A stretch of 64,000 nt of DNA, taken from Gyrodactylus bullatarudis (taxonomy: Eukaryota; Platyhelminthes; Monogenea; Gyrodactylidea; Gyrodactylidae). How positions within the stretch are numbered: the first letter of the stretch is position 1; every line of letters starts with the position of its first letter. Below, in pieces: positions 49,801-60,929 of the stretch. The stretch is from positions 153,438 to 217,437 of the forward strand of contig SSNU01000129.1 of NCBI GenBank assembly GCA_012064415.1, in the 5' to 3' direction. The notes beneath the pieces are model-generated. The model saw only the letters and a list, made by a program, of their open reading frames with translations, did no database searches and was not told the origin of the DNA. Made by a program: the position numbers and the translations under genes.

Positions 49801-52444
49801 CAGAATTGAATTTGAACCATGGGAGGTTGTCTCTTGTTTCACAACTGTTCGTCTTAGGGATGAAAAGAATGCTACAGAGCTTGCTGACTTCTTAGCTGTT
49901 GGAGCCAATCTTGTTTACGGGGAAGAAATTCCAGTAAGAGGTCGCATTCTACTCTTGGATATTGTCTCTGTTGTTCCTGAGTTGAATCAGCCTCTGACTG
50001 CACACAAACTGAAATGCTTCCATGATAACGAAGAAAAGGGTCCGATCACAGCATTGGCTTCATGCAATGGTTTCTTGATCTCAGCAATCGGCCAAAAGGT
50101 ATTCATCTGGCGTCTATCTGACTCCAAGTTGACTGGTGTTGCTTTTGTTGATACTGATCTGTACATTCATACAATGTTAAATATCCGAGGAATCATTATT
50201 GCTGCCGATATTATGAAGTCTGTTCACATGTTACGCTTCCAAAATGATTTTTGTGTCTTGTCTCTTCTGGCTAAAGAATCTGTTACCAGAGAGGTTTTTA
50301 CTTTAAACTTTTTCGTGGACAATATGAAATTGGGAGTTATTTGTAAGTTATCGAAATCCTTTTATAGCTACAAGACTTATCAATTTCACTGAGTTAAGTG
50401 TTCCTCGAGATTGATTTTGAGCTGAGCTACCGATGACATCTGCGTCATCGGTAATTAATCGGTAAAACAATGTAATTTCTACTTTGTGCTTATTCAAAAA
50501 ATCAAGTCATTAAATTTTCTGATGACTCATCATTTTTCACTTATCTTTTATCACCGAAATTATTAATACATTGATTTTCAAGTAGTGACTGAGGAATCAA
50601 AATTTAAATCCCAGAACATAATGGGGTGAATCCTTAGTTCAGATTCAGTTAAGTTGTGATTCCGAAAAACACTTTTGATCATCTTCTCGCTTTTAAAATC
50701 AGAATAAATTTTCAACTCAAATTTCGAAAGATCTGAATTTGGCGGCTACTCGAGATTCTTTTATAAAATGGAAAAACGGACCTCATACTCCAGATTTGAG
50801 AAAATCTTAACACTTTTTGATAAAATTTATTGAATCCCTTTTCTATGTCAATTAGTTTTGTGATCAAATTCAAATCATAAGAATCCCAATTTCTTTCATT
50901 TAGCAACTGATGAGTTTGGAAACTTGATTGTTTCAATTTATGATCCATTGAATAAGAACAGTTGCAATGGCAGAAGATTAGTTCGTCGTGCAGACTACCG
51001 AATGCCTTCAAAAGCCATCTCTTGTCTAAGAGTGTGCAATTCGATTCATCACCCAATGTTGACAACCAAAAAGATTATTCAAGGCTCTCAAAACACAAAT
51101 GAAGAAAGTAACCGGGTTAAAAATGTTCAGGATAAGACTAGTGTTGATGATAAAGATAAGCCGACAACGGTGGCTAATCTGGTCAAATCTCTGAATACTG
51201 GTTCATTTGCACTCAATTTTGTTAATGTCAAAAATGATGACGATAAGGAGATATTGAAGCATACTGTTTATTTTGGTAAGATTTTCTTTTATTCTCGATT
51301 CTAAACTTTTAATTAAGCATTTGATTCTACTAAAATTTATTAGTTTTAATACATTTTATTAAAAGACTAATTTGAGACCCTGTTTTACTGAATTCTTTTC
51401 TACCTTTTTCTCTTGAAACCTGATCAAAAAAATTGTTCAGTTCTTTAATAATGAAATATACTAGGAGTCGTGTTTTTCATCGTTTTTGATTAGCGTAAAT
51501 AAATTTTCATTGCATATATATTTATAAATTTCAGCTATTTTCGCACATGTCAACGTATGGCTAATAGCTTCAGAAAGAGAATTTTTACTTTTGTCAAAAG
51601 AAATTCGAGATTGCTCAGATGTCTGAGTTGTAGAGAATTTTTTGCAGATTATTTCCATCTTTTTAGAATTTTCATGCCACCTATAATCAACTTTTTAGAG
51701 AGAATAAAGAGCTAAACTGTGATAAAAGCATAAATTGGAATATTTCTCAAAATCTACACGATAAATATATTTTCAGAATCTTTTCATTTCGATCTGATGA
51801 GAAGACTGACAAAATTTCAATGAGTATTTGCTTTTTGCTAGACTTGAGTAATTCTATTCTACACTGTTAATATGGATGGTGTGAAGCTTTCTCATTGATA
51901 TTGGGCTCTGAACTGAGCCTTTTTTTCTGTTGGTCCAATAAAGGACATCAGTTCAACTCAAACACCATACTGATTAATTATAATTAATACAATTGAGTAT
52001 TTTTCACCAAGAATTTAATTTGGTCAAGAACTACTTCATTCTGCTTTGGATGCTTATAGATCTAATCTAATGAATCATAATCTTTTATTTTAATAAATTG
52101 ATATAAGCTAATTTCATTTGATAACAGCTAATCAAAACGGATCTTTCTCGAGAATTAACTCAATCAAAGAAAAGGTTCACAATCGACTCAGAATCGTGGA
52201 AAGAAACTTGACCCAGTTCATTGGTCCTAAAGCAGGTCTATTGACTAAATACACAAGGCAATATAAACGACCATTTCCTGAAATGGAAAACGTCGCCGGT
52301 AACATAATCAATGGAAATTCTCTCAGAGCATTCCTCAATTTATCGCATACTCAACGTGTTGAGATTGCCAAGAAATCTGGACAGACTTGGAAGACTATCC
52401 TCGATGATATTTCAGAAGTTGCCTCGGCAACAATGCATTTTTAA
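40861..52444 (+). CDS. CPSF1: Cleavage and polyadenylation specificity factor subunit 1 (CPSF160)
   Basis: Eleven exons (40861-41857, 41890-42497, 42565-42748, 43200-44097, 44879-45356, 47012-47230, 47884-48000, 48092-48294, 49804-50342, 50904-51275, 52128-52444) sum to 1644 codons in frame. CPSF160 is the beta-propeller scaffold of the complex that recognises the AAUAAA poly(A) signal. Order and content match: MSFKDAKIAIVEVD, ALVYDSQIAVLPFRR, LHGFYQPTLLVLYEP, SSDDSTMILEVGKEI, RGRILLLDIVSVVPE, NGFLISAIGQKVFIWRL, FVDTDLYIH and the CPSF_A tail ILDDISEVASATMHF. It is longer than human (1443) through acidic, low-complexity inserts in exons 2 and 4. Introns range from 32 to 1655 bp and several hold mobile elements. 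The exon 3/4 junction is the least certain. Confidence 0.95.
44604..44720 (-). pseudogene. 5S rRNA pseudogene in a CPSF1 intron
   Basis: The minus strand contains GTTAGTACTTG, ACAGGCTGGGAATAC and GTGCTGTTGGC, followed by TTTTGCCTTTT. These are the internal-control-region end, loop and 3' terminus of eukaryotic 5S rRNA plus a Pol III T-run. From GTCTCC to GTTGGC it is 117 nt, the size of 5S rRNA. The 3' half is well kept. The 5' half is diverged and the terminal stem would pair poorly, so it is probably a pseudogene or 5S-derived retrosequence. It is antisense to CPSF1. Confidence 0.7.
45600..46471 (-). mobile_element. Penelope-like element 3' part in a CPSF1 intron
   Basis: A frame from about 46440 to 45914 encodes the end of the RT region (NAHLRFVYKTNKMLRNFS), then the GIY-YIG domain (VVYKFKCPCDAMYIGHTTRR, DRVDEHLHKG) and a Pro/Arg tail ending DFYPPTQ. 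Downstream on the same strand is a hammerhead-like motif (45633-45680), as in Penelope terminal repeats. The RT catalytic core is absent, so the copy is truncated. It occupies the 1655-bp intron 45357-47011, antisense to CPSF1. Confidence 0.88.
45633..45680 (-). ncRNA. Hammerhead-like ribozyme motif of the Penelope element
   Basis: The minus strand reads TCACA-CTGATGA-GTATGCCC-GAAA-TAA-loop AGGCC-TTAT-T-TGTGA. TCACA pairs with TGTGA as stem I, and ATAA pairs with TTAT as stem III. CTGATGA and GAAA are intact, and the residue at the cleavage position is T. Stem II is poor (one G-C pair), which may have decayed. Confidence 0.62.
49127..49721. mobile_element. Fold-back element with perfect 182-bp arms in a CPSF1 intron
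   Basis: Positions 49127-49308 and 49540-49721 are exact reverse complements by direct reading, separated by 231 bp of AT-rich spacer. Each arm contains alternating short motifs: 'cacttgcagtatcat', 'tactgtataatagaccgatg', 'cagtatcaaaagatg', 'acagtataatagaccaatac' and 'actttcagtatcaatg'. It has no coding capacity. It lies in intron 48295-49803. Confidence 0.88.
50655..50870 (-). repeat. Interspersed 'TTGGCGCC' family copy in a CPSF1 intron
   Basis: It matches the reverse orientation of the family ('acttttgatcatcttctcgct', 'aaattttcaactcaaatttcg', 'gaatttggcggc', 'gataaaatttattgaatccc'). Confidence 0.6.
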
Positions 52445-52498
52445 TATTCCTGTACATTCTACACAATTCAATAGTTGTATTTATATATATATTTCTTT

Positions 52499-52504
52499 AA
52501 TAAA
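52499..52504 (+). terminator. Polyadenylation signal of CPSF1
   Basis: AATAAA lies 55 bp after the CPSF1 stop codon. Confidence 0.6.
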
Positions 52505-53256
52505 TTTGAATTTTTATAAGATATTCAAAATACGTGTTTCTATTCTTGCCAGCTATATAAGGACTTATATTTATAGGACGATAATACTGTATTGTCAAAC
52601 TATGTAATTTATTCTGATTTTAATATTATAAAGTTATTAATAGGGCTGTATCTTTGCTAATTAGGATATGATGGATAGAATTATAATAAGATTTAGCCAC
52701 TATAAATTTTGCTCTTCTATCCCTTATGATAGTCGAGATACTTTAGCTAATTTTTTGCTATCAAGATATGCCCATATGTCCATTTATTGCTAATCCTTTT
52801 CCGCAAGCCTACGATAGATAAAGCTTAGACTTATTCTTTCTTATTGGAAGAAATCATAATAAGACTTTGTGAATCTTTTCTAAGTGAAAAGAGTTTTCTC
52901 AAGGACGAAATATTTTAGTCAAAAAATAAGAATTTCAAACAAGAAAATAAAGAAATATATACTAACATTTTTGCTAATTTTTCTGAGAAATATGCCCTAA
53001 ATTAGGGCCCCTAATCATTGATTATAAATTATAATTATATAAATTAAATTATATTATTAATGTTATATTGGATTGAGCCTACTATCCCGATTGATACAAT
53101 CAGGAGGTTCTCAAATGAAAAGTATTCGAGCTTGTTAGGAAATATGTTTTATTAATAATAATTCTCAGATGAAGGGTTACAATGGGTAAGAGAGGTAGAA
53201 ATAAAAAGTTATTTTGAAAAGATTCTTGATAATTGAAGTTCTCTTTTATTGATCCT
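52505..53256. other. Intergenic, convergent 3' ends of CPSF1 and DCTN4
   Basis: AT-rich sequence without coding exons or recognised repeats. Confidence 0.5.
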
Positions 53257-56200
53257 TCAGCTAATCTTCATGTAGCCAATTTCGATAATAACTGACATGG
53301 TTAGTTTGACAGGAGCATTGTCAGCTTCTAGTTTACTCGAATCCTTGGGGCTTATCAAGATACTCTTGGCCTTATTAAAAAATTCATAACTCATGTTTAT
53401 GCATGCCTTGAGAGGCATGTATTTTTCACCGTTATCCTCAATAGTGATAGATTTCAACTGTTCTTCAGATAATTTTATGGGCGTGTATTTTGCACGTATG
53501 CCAATGCTGTTGAACTTTTTGAAAACAATCCATCTGAAAAATATCAAATTTATTTAAGGCAGAGATTAATTTCAAAACTATTTCGTGCTTTATTCGCCGT
53601 TCATCGTTAAAGAGAACCGAATCGAATGAATGAGGATTTTTACAGAAGTAAATTTTTTGCTCAATAAGGATGAAATATTTTTAAAAATCGTGATTGTATT
53701 GTACACTTTTTTCATATTTTTAACGAATATATTCAGGGATAATTGAAAAGTAGAAAGAAGCTTCTATACGAAATTTTCAAAAAGTAGAAGATAGATCATA
53801 AATAAGAATATGGTTTATTAAGTGTATTTACAAAAAGTATAAGATTCCTAAGAAATTTTTAATTAATAGAAGTAATTATAATACACTTCACGCTTAGTAA
53901 AAGTTTTTCGAACACACTTTTAATCCAGTAGAGGCATTATTTTTTAATCTTACGAATAAAAGAAGTAACTTAAGAGTTTCTTAATTATCGTTATTTTTAA
54001 TAAGTTTTACATCTTAAAACACATAATAGGAAAAAATTACAACTTGAAACTGAAAGAAGCTAGAATTTTAAAAATGTACAATGAATCGGGTGAAAGTAGA
54101 GATTCGTGCGGTAATCTGTGGTTTTCATACCAATAGTATTTCTTATTTCCATGTCCAAAAAACATTATTTGGATACAAGTTTTAGAAACCTCCTATAAAA
54201 TTCTTCACTCGATGATCATGACAGGTCTTGTTGAAGATCCAAGATGATCGGTAGGTATTAAAAAAATTACTGAATTGGACAGGGATTCTTACGAAGCGCT
54301 AGGAAAACGTAAGAACCTTTCACACGAATTACTGTAACAGTCATATTACAAAAAAAAGATTGAATTGCTAAATAAGTTGTTAGAAAGCTCAGAGAAGAAA
54401 GGATGATACCATGGTAAAGCTCCCTAGTAGAATATTAAGATTTCAATTTTATTGAGTAGTTAAACTATTTCACACAATTAAAATATAAATAGACTAGAAA
54501 ATGAGAACACACTCGACTCATTCTTTTATCATCTCAAGAATATGCTCAATCAGATTGCTTACGTTGAGTCTTGGTTAGAAGTTTCCTTATTCATCATAGA
54601 CTGGGGAGCATCATAGCTAACAGTTTCAGATTTTTGATCGAGGAAGAAAGGTACTTTGGGGAATTCAATATTAATAGTTGATATGGGAGGCTCATTGGGA
54701 TTCACAGAGATTGATTCGGATTCAGAACAACTTTCACTAGTGGTACTATCCTGAGTGCATAGAGTTAATTTTACATCTTTTTTTGTACCATCTCCGCTTC
54801 CATCTTCTTCAGACACCTTGGTTACACTCGGATCAACACAAATCACACTTTTACGTGTCCTCTTGACAAATACCTCACGTTCATGAATGGGGTCCATTTG
54901 TTTGAGGACAACACTGGTCTTTTTCTCCATCGGATTTGTTAACATTAAAATTACTTCTGATGCCTTGAGAATATTGAGTAAGTAAGACATTCAATATTTA
55001 CTTTATCAACCATTTTTAATGACTTACATTTTGAAAGCTGGCATCTTTCCTAATGACAGGAGCGTGTTTACGACCAAATAGAGAATTTGGAAATGAAAAG
55101 GAAGCCATAGAGTCCCCGAAAGTGTCCTGCTTCATTGATTCAGAGTTATTGTCAAATGGGGGAATAATCTTAATTTCAGGCACGTTATAGTAAGCATTTG
55201 TGTTTATGCGAAACTTTATAGTGTTGGGATTGAAATCACTCTTGCTAACGTTGTGATCACATTTTCGACATCGTAAACTTCGTTTTTCAGAAAGCCTATG
55301 ACTCCTTGGTTTCATGTCAATAACATACTTTGGCTGAATGTAAGGCAATTGGTGAAGTTGGAAAATATCACAAACTGAAACGAAAGATAGTGATAAATTT
55401 CTCGTCTTGTAATAAACACGAGGTAATCAATTGATATCATTGATTATAGGCTTACTATCTTCTACCTTGACTTCTTCATTTATCAACTTTTCCATATCAA
55501 AGTCGTCTGGATTTTCAACTGCTTCAAGACTCGGAATAACAATTTCAGGGTGATTTTCTCTGTAAAAGTTCATGACTGAATCAGATTCAAATTAGGGAAA
55601 TTATTATACAGATAATAGGGTTTAAATAATATTTATTAATAATTAACAGCAATAAATGAAATACCACAAAAATATTTTTACAAGTGTGTTTTTTGTAAAG
55701 GGAAATTATTTGATAATGATCAACGTACAAAATATGCTTCATACTTTCAATATCTCTTTAAAGATACAGTGGATATAGAAATCAATTAAATATTGAATAG
55801 CCAAATATGAAAAAAAACTCACATTGGATTGGATAGGGTTAGAGACTTTCGAAAGCATGGACTGAGACTTGGAAATTTATTCTGAAAATAATTAAAGGTT
55901 ATTTCATCAACGGGGCTAAATGGAAAGGCAAAACTTACTAGAAGTGAGTGATAGTTCTTTTTCTTGGAAAATTTCAACTTTTCTCTTTCTGATCTTTCTC
56001 TAACTGCCAACTTTTGATATTTTTCATTGATCTCTTGAATCTAAACATGAAAAAATGTTCAAGAAAATATGCCTACTTTCTCCTCATATGGATTCTTAGG
56101 CTCGACCCATGATCCTGTAGGAGTTGTCTTATCTTCCATATTAATATCATGTGTAGTCCAACGACAAAAAGTACAAAAAAGATAATACATTTTACTGGCA

Positions 56201-56499
56201 ATAGTTTTAGTGGGGTCATCCGGATTTTGAGTCGGAATAACTGTGGCTCTAATTCCCAGAACATGCCCGCAACTAGGACAATCATAACAATTAGCACAAC
56301 GATTTTTTCTAATTTTAGCTTCAGCTGTAGCCGTGTTCTCTACACAATTTCGACAAAAAAATGTATCCACCTCATGGTTAATACAAGATTTACATCGTAA
56401 ATCAAGACAATGCTTGCAGATATACATGAAATACAACGGCGATTCATTATAGCAGCCGCAGACAAATTTTACTTTGTCGATATTGTAATAAGTAACCAT
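53257..56499 (-). CDS. DCTN4: Dynactin subunit 4 (p62)
   Basis: Exons 56499-56077, 56040-55939, 55881-55823, 55559-55456, 55374-55028, 54963-54563 and 53533-53257 sum to 571 codons in frame. Dynactin-4 sits at the pointed end of the dynactin filament. The cysteine-rich N-terminus is kept: CKHC, CKSC, CRNC, NRCANCYDCPSCGH and CTFCRWT. A second zinc pair (SLRCRKCDHNVSKSDFNP) follows after the KKKNYHSLL segment. LMLTNPMEKKTSVVL and the final beta region (IGIRAKYTPIKL) also match. A Ser/Asp/Glu-rich insert in exon 6 explains the extra length over human (460). Introns are 36, 57, 263, 81, 64 and 1029 bp. A strong acceptor-like 'ttgaattttag' lies 6 bp before the ATG. Exons 3 and 4 rest on splice-site and frame logic. 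Confidence 0.92.
53765..53985 (+). repeat. Internally deleted repeat copy in a DCTN4 intron
   Basis: It shares 'attttcaaaaagtagaagat' and 'agtttttcgaacacactttt' with the reverse complement of 29930-30605. Confidence 0.65.
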
Positions 56500-56582
56500 T
56501 TGGAACTAAAATTCAAAAAGGCAATCAGTTTTAACAAGCGTTTGAGACATTAGTGTTTTGTTTAACAAGGCATCAAATTTGA
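56500..56582. promoter_or_regulatory. 83-bp divergent spacer between DCTN4 and adrenodoxin
   Basis: Only 83 bp separate the two outward-facing ATGs, so both 5' UTRs and any promoter must fit in or overlap this interval. An AG-ended acceptor-like tract precedes each ATG (tttttgaattttag for DCTN4, ttgtttaacaag for adrenodoxin). Confidence 0.5.
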
Positions 56583-57011
56583 ATGATAAGAAGGTGTGTG
56601 TCTATTTTTCAGTCACAGAGCAGGTACAAGTCATTTAAAAGGTAATTAATCTCTTGTGATATTTATGTTAGATATCCAATCACTTTCAAATGGGCCGATG
56701 GTACCACTAAAAAAGTGAATGCTCTAGAAGGATGCACACTTTTAGATGTTGTTCTTGACAATAACGTCGACATCGATGGATTCGGTTCATGTGGAGGTAC
56801 TCTGGCTTGTTCTTCGTGTCATCTAATTCTTGAGGAACACACATTTAAAAATATTCCTGAAAAAATTAGTGATGAAGAACTTGATTTACTTGATATGGCT
56901 GTGGAATTAACTCCTACATCAAGACTTGGTTGTCAACTTAAAATTGGACCACATCTAGCAAATTCTGTGTTTCATATACCCCCTGATATATTTGATGCTA
57001 GAAATAAATAG
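56583..57011 (+). CDS. FDX1: Adrenodoxin-type mitochondrial [2Fe-2S] ferredoxin
   Basis: Exons 56583-56641 and 56672-57011 (30-bp intron) give 132 residues. It transfers electrons from ferredoxin reductase to mitochondrial P450s and Fe-S or lipoylation enzymes. The cluster ligands are visible as SCGGTLACSSC (C-x5-C-x2-C) and SRLGCQL (fourth Cys). DIDGFGSC, the acidic partner-binding helix (SDEELDLLDMA) and IFDARNK are FDX1-like. The first exon (MIRRCVSIFQSQSRYKSFKR) is a basic, Ser-rich presequence without acids, typical of matrix import. Splicing of the 30-bp intron joins presequence to domain in frame. AATAAA at 57003-57008 overlaps the last codons, and the C7orf50-like gene follows 86 bp later. 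Confidence 0.94.
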
Positions 57012-57097
57012 ATAGATCTTATTAAATTCTTTTCTCTACACACTTCTCTACTACTAGTTTTCTCTGCATTTTTAAACTTATTTTTAATTTGAAATAG
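57012..57097 (+). promoter_or_regulatory. Candidate spliced-leader acceptor before the C7orf50-like gene
   Basis: The 86-bp gap is pyrimidine-rich (ttcttttctctacacacttc) and ends in 'gaaatag' at 57091-57097. The downstream frame opens in phase 0 at 57098. The interval contains no ATG. Confidence 0.45.
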
Positions 57098-57607
57098 AAA
57101 ATACCTCAGTTTACCCCATCAGAACAGAATGGTGCATCCGTGAAAGACTCTAAAGAATCAGAGAAGAAAAAATCAAAAAATCTTGTCAAATTTCTCAAGT
57201 ACAAAAAAAACAAGATTAAGAAATCTCTTTCGAAGAAGGACTTGAAAAAGCTCAAGGAAAAGACAATAGAGAGACGTGAAATCTCAAAAAACCGTTTACA
57301 ATTGTCCAATCCAGAACGTGGCCAAGTCGCTCATCAGTATTTGGAGGCATGGGCAGAACAGGCTAATTGGAAGTTTAATAAAGTTCTTCAGCATTGGATT
57401 ATTGAAAATTTTCACAATAAAGATTACTTTTCCGGGACAGCGTTCAAGCTATTTTGTAAATATGCATCCACGATTGTCGGTTCATCTAAGGAAAAATTAT
57501 GTAAAAAGTGTGATGAACTATTGTCTGACAAATCCAACCCGAAAGCTCACAAGAGGGCTGCCAAATTAAAGTTGAAGCTAAAAGAAAATTTGGATAAAGA
57601 AGAATAA
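57098..57607 (+). CDS. C7orf50: C7orf50-like (DUF2373) protein, no own start codon
   Basis: The frame opens immediately after the AG at 57096-57097 (KIPQFTPSEQNGASV...) and runs 169 codons to TAA 57605-57607. It contains a lysine-rich nucleolar-type region (KFLKYKKNKIKKSLSKKDLK) and then the conserved DUF2373 core: AHQYLEAWAEQANWKFNKVL, QHWIIENFHNKDYFSGTAF and KLCKKCDELLSD. The human homologue is a nucleolar protein of poorly known function linked to ribosome biogenesis. The entire frame contains no methionine codon, so a start must be supplied from elsewhere. No first exon was found in the 86-bp gap after adrenodoxin. Trans-splicing of a leader carrying AUG or an undetected distant exon would solve this. 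Confidence 0.82.
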   Translation, partial: KIPQFTPSEQNGASVKDSKESEKKKSKNLVKFLKYKKNKIKKSLSKKDLKKLKEKTIERREISKNRLQLSNPERGQVAHQYLEAWAEQANWKFNKVLQHWIIENFHNKDYFSGTAFKLFCKYASTIVGSSKEKLCKKCDELLSDKSNPKAHKRAAKLKLKLKENLDKEE

Positions 57608-58128
57608 AGGAGTTTTTCATAACCAAATATATTTATAATCAATGAAGACAATGTTTTTTATTCGATCAAGAATAATTTTTGATCCTAGGGATAGTCTTTT
57701 TTGAGAATGATTAACTGAGACTTTCATTAAACATTGAACTTAACATTGGCATTTTGACGCGTGTTGGTTCTTCTCACTGAAATGATAAAAAGATTTTAGT
57801 CAAACTTGAATTAATATCATTATAAACTTGGTAAATGATTTGGTGGAATATTAAGTGGATAAGTTCACCGTATCAGTTGAGAATGAAACAATATTTTATA
57901 AAGTGGATCATTTTTATCATTAAAATTGTTATTTTCTCATTTTTAACATTTTTATTAATAATAATAGGAAAAATATTTCCAAGAATCTAAAACTAATTCA
58001 AACTTAACCCCACAGACACGTGATTTGTATTCAAAGGAAGAAAAAGGACTTACACTCATGTTATTTTATCGAAAACGATAATCTCCTTAAAATATATATT
58101 ATTTGTATAAAGTAATTGTATTTATAAA
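57608..58128. other. Intergenic, convergent 3' ends
   Basis: AT-rich sequence between the stops of the C7orf50-like gene and eIF3c. No features were recognised apart from possible 3' UTR. Confidence 0.5.
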
Positions 58129-60929
58129 TCAATTTTGAATTATTTCAACTAGATAATTCGACTCACTTTTCATATTATTATAATTGGTATTATTTCTGTT
58201 CTCGATAATTTTCTCATTCAAGTCAGCAATTAGATTGACTTTGTCAGCTAATTGAAGAGCCAGAGTCTGAAGACGACTACGCTCTGTTTTGTGCATAATG
58301 ATAAAGTCGGAAGGAACCTCCAATGTTCCAGCTAGTTCATTGTTGTGAATCATCTTGGAGATGAGACTATAGACCATTGATTTAGGCAATTCAAACTGAT
58401 GGGCTAAACGATCAAGGCTAATTGAGTCATGCACAGAACTGTACATGAAGAGGTAACTTCTCAGGGACTCTTCCTTCACTTGTTGAGTCAACATTTTCTT
58501 GATTCGATCAGAATGGAAGAAGAGATTCCAAATTTTAGCATCCATTTTTGGATTAATCAGATAATCAAGGCATGATTTCCAGTTGCCGACACGCATACTC
58601 TTTGCTGCATTGATGACATGTTCGCGAGGACTCTCGGGTGGCGCATTCAGAGCAGCACGATCATGAATTCGCAAAGCCTGGTGGAATGTTTTGCTAAGGA
58701 CTCGCCATTTCATGTCTGATTCATGAGCAGCGAGCATCGGTATTTCAAGAAGCATTGTGGAAACGAGGAAAATACACTCTAATAAATCTGTATTAATGTG
58801 CATGTGATACGGGACTTGGATGCTACGCTCCTTCTTTTCATCCTCAGAATTTTTCTCTCCATACCTTATCTGGCTGGACATTTGCTGGGCCAATAATTCA
58901 CGGACATGTTGTGAGCCGATTATGTCGACAAGGGCATTATGGGCCTCTTTCATGTGACCTGGGAAGAGAAAAAATAAATTTTTGATTAGTATGCACAGGA
59001 GTAATCATGACAAAGTAGTAATTTTATTCACCTTGACGGAAAGCACATAAACTCAACTGAACAATGGCTCTATTGTACAAGACCATTGTGGACTGATCAG
59101 CATGATCTATCGAGGCTTGAAGATTACTCATCAACATGAGATCTCTGGCTCTAAACCAATATCCATAGAGGGCAAAATGATAAATATGGCATAAGATGGC
59201 TCGAGTACGAAGACGATCAGTTGTATCGTGAGTGTAGATGTATTCACAGAGTTGCCTCATTTGGCCGACAGATGGATGCTCCGGAGCTCCAGATTTATGA
59301 AGGTTGTCATCACATCCAAATTCACTGTCGATTCCTTCAGGTAGGGATTTGGCCCAGGCAAAGTCAAACTTGTAGTACATGTGCTCAACTTTTCTAAGAT
59401 AAACCGAGCACATATCACTTGGACTGGTCTCTATGGACTCCATGTATACACAGAGACGATCAAGGAGATCAGTGACTAATTTTTCATCGCGAAGTCTACA
59501 AAAGGCAAAAATTTGATTTAAATCAATAAAAGAAAATTATCAACTTTTTTGTGTGCAAAATTCTTACTCACCTTTCTACATATTCGATCTCGTGAGCGTT
59601 GATGTTCTGAAGAATCTTGTTATACTCAGAGTCTAATGCAAGAATCAGGAGAAGCAGCGAGCATTTCACTTTATAAGGAGCAACCTTGAGTTCTTCATCA
59701 AATTCTTTTAATTCTGTCTGCAGAGTGAGATTATCCTTATTATTGTCCATAATATCCAAAAGGCGATTGAATAATTCAATAATTTTCTTGAACCTAGAAT
59801 CGGGCATATAAATTTGGTTCTTAGTTTCATAATCAAAAAGAACTGTGAGTCGGTTCACTAAGCACTTGACTTCAACACCAACACCAAGGTTATTTTCAAT
59901 AATCTTTTGTTCAATTTGTAATAATAGAGAAAGTTGATCATTGATACTAATAACTTGACGGCCACGGTCGATCATTACTTCCTCCATTTTCTTGATGACT
60001 GTTTCTAAAGAGACAACCGCATTTTTCTCAAATGCCTGTAGTTTAGATTCATGAGCTTCAGCTTTGGTTAAACCAGTAGACCATTCTCTACCTTCATCTT
60101 CATCATCAGAAACAACAGTCTTTTGTTGTCTTTCTCGGGGTTTCTTTTGTTTCTTTTCCTTGCCAGTAAGACCTTTACGTCTTGCCCGTTCTTTTTCTCT
60201 AGCATCAACATTAACCTGAAGGAAATAATCGGCTGGAATCTTGTAAGTATTCAAGTTAAGAGGATCAGTAGAAGAATCACTCGAGAAACTATCATCGGAA
60301 TCGTCACTATCACCAAAAGAGGAATCTTCATCTTCATCAGAAGACTCATCATCAGACTCCTTTTTTTTCTGAGCCCTTATGCGAGTAGGATCAATATCTT
60401 CTACTTCAGATTCAGATTCTTCAGAGTCATTTTCTTCATCTTGTTCCTCCTCACTTTCAAATTTATAAGCATCTGGATTTTTGTGATAGTCTTCTATTTG
60501 AGATTCATAATCTCGAATGATTTTCTTGATTTTTTGACGCAAAACATTAAGAGCTTTTGCAGCTGTTTTATTTAAATCCTTTTTGTTTTCCCAAGAGTCT
60601 TTGATGTAATCATCAATATCGACTAAAATTTTGATGAAAAATTTATTAATGTAATCTGAGTCGTTTGTCTTTTTGAATTTTTCCTGAAGATCCAAAACTT
60701 CTTCAAAATCATTCATCAACTGAGCGTTGTCTTTAATTTTTTTATGATTTTGAAAATTTCTCTGAATTGTTCTTAACTGGGAATTCAATTTATCTTTTGC
60801 GCTACGAACAACTCTAGTCTCATCTTCAGATTCGCTTGACATGAGTTTAAAGTTGGGTTGTTGAACAACATTCTTTGTGGGTTCATCAGAATAATCGCTG
60901 TCTGAAGAAGCATATGCAAGAGTGAACAT
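58129..60929 (-). CDS. EIF3C: Eukaryotic translation initiation factor 3 subunit C
   Basis: Exons 60929-59572, 59495-59032 and 58958-58129 sum to 884 codons in frame (human 913). eIF3c is a core PCI subunit of eIF3, binding eIF1/eIF5 through its N-terminus on the 40S ribosome. Family landmarks are RVVRSAKDKLN, ALNVLRQKIKKIIRDYESQI, a long acidic Ser/Asp/Glu region, HEIEYVER, ILCHIYHFALYGYWFRARDL, FRQGHMKEAHNALVDI, QVPYHMHINTDLLECIFLVS and, in the PCI/winged-helix part, YSSVHDSISLDRLAHQFELP. Introns are 76 and 73 bp. An acceptor-like 'aaacttag' lies 9 bp before the ATG. Confidence 0.96.

Noticed and set aside
51775..51815. CTGATGAGAAGACTGAC as a hammerhead core
   Set aside because: No GAAA follows at a suitable distance and no stem I pairing is seen.
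60123..60575. Plus-strand open frame of 150 codons opposite eIF3c
   Set aside because: Antisense of the Asp/Glu/Ser-rich region of eIF3c, giving an artificial Phe/Ile-rich translation.
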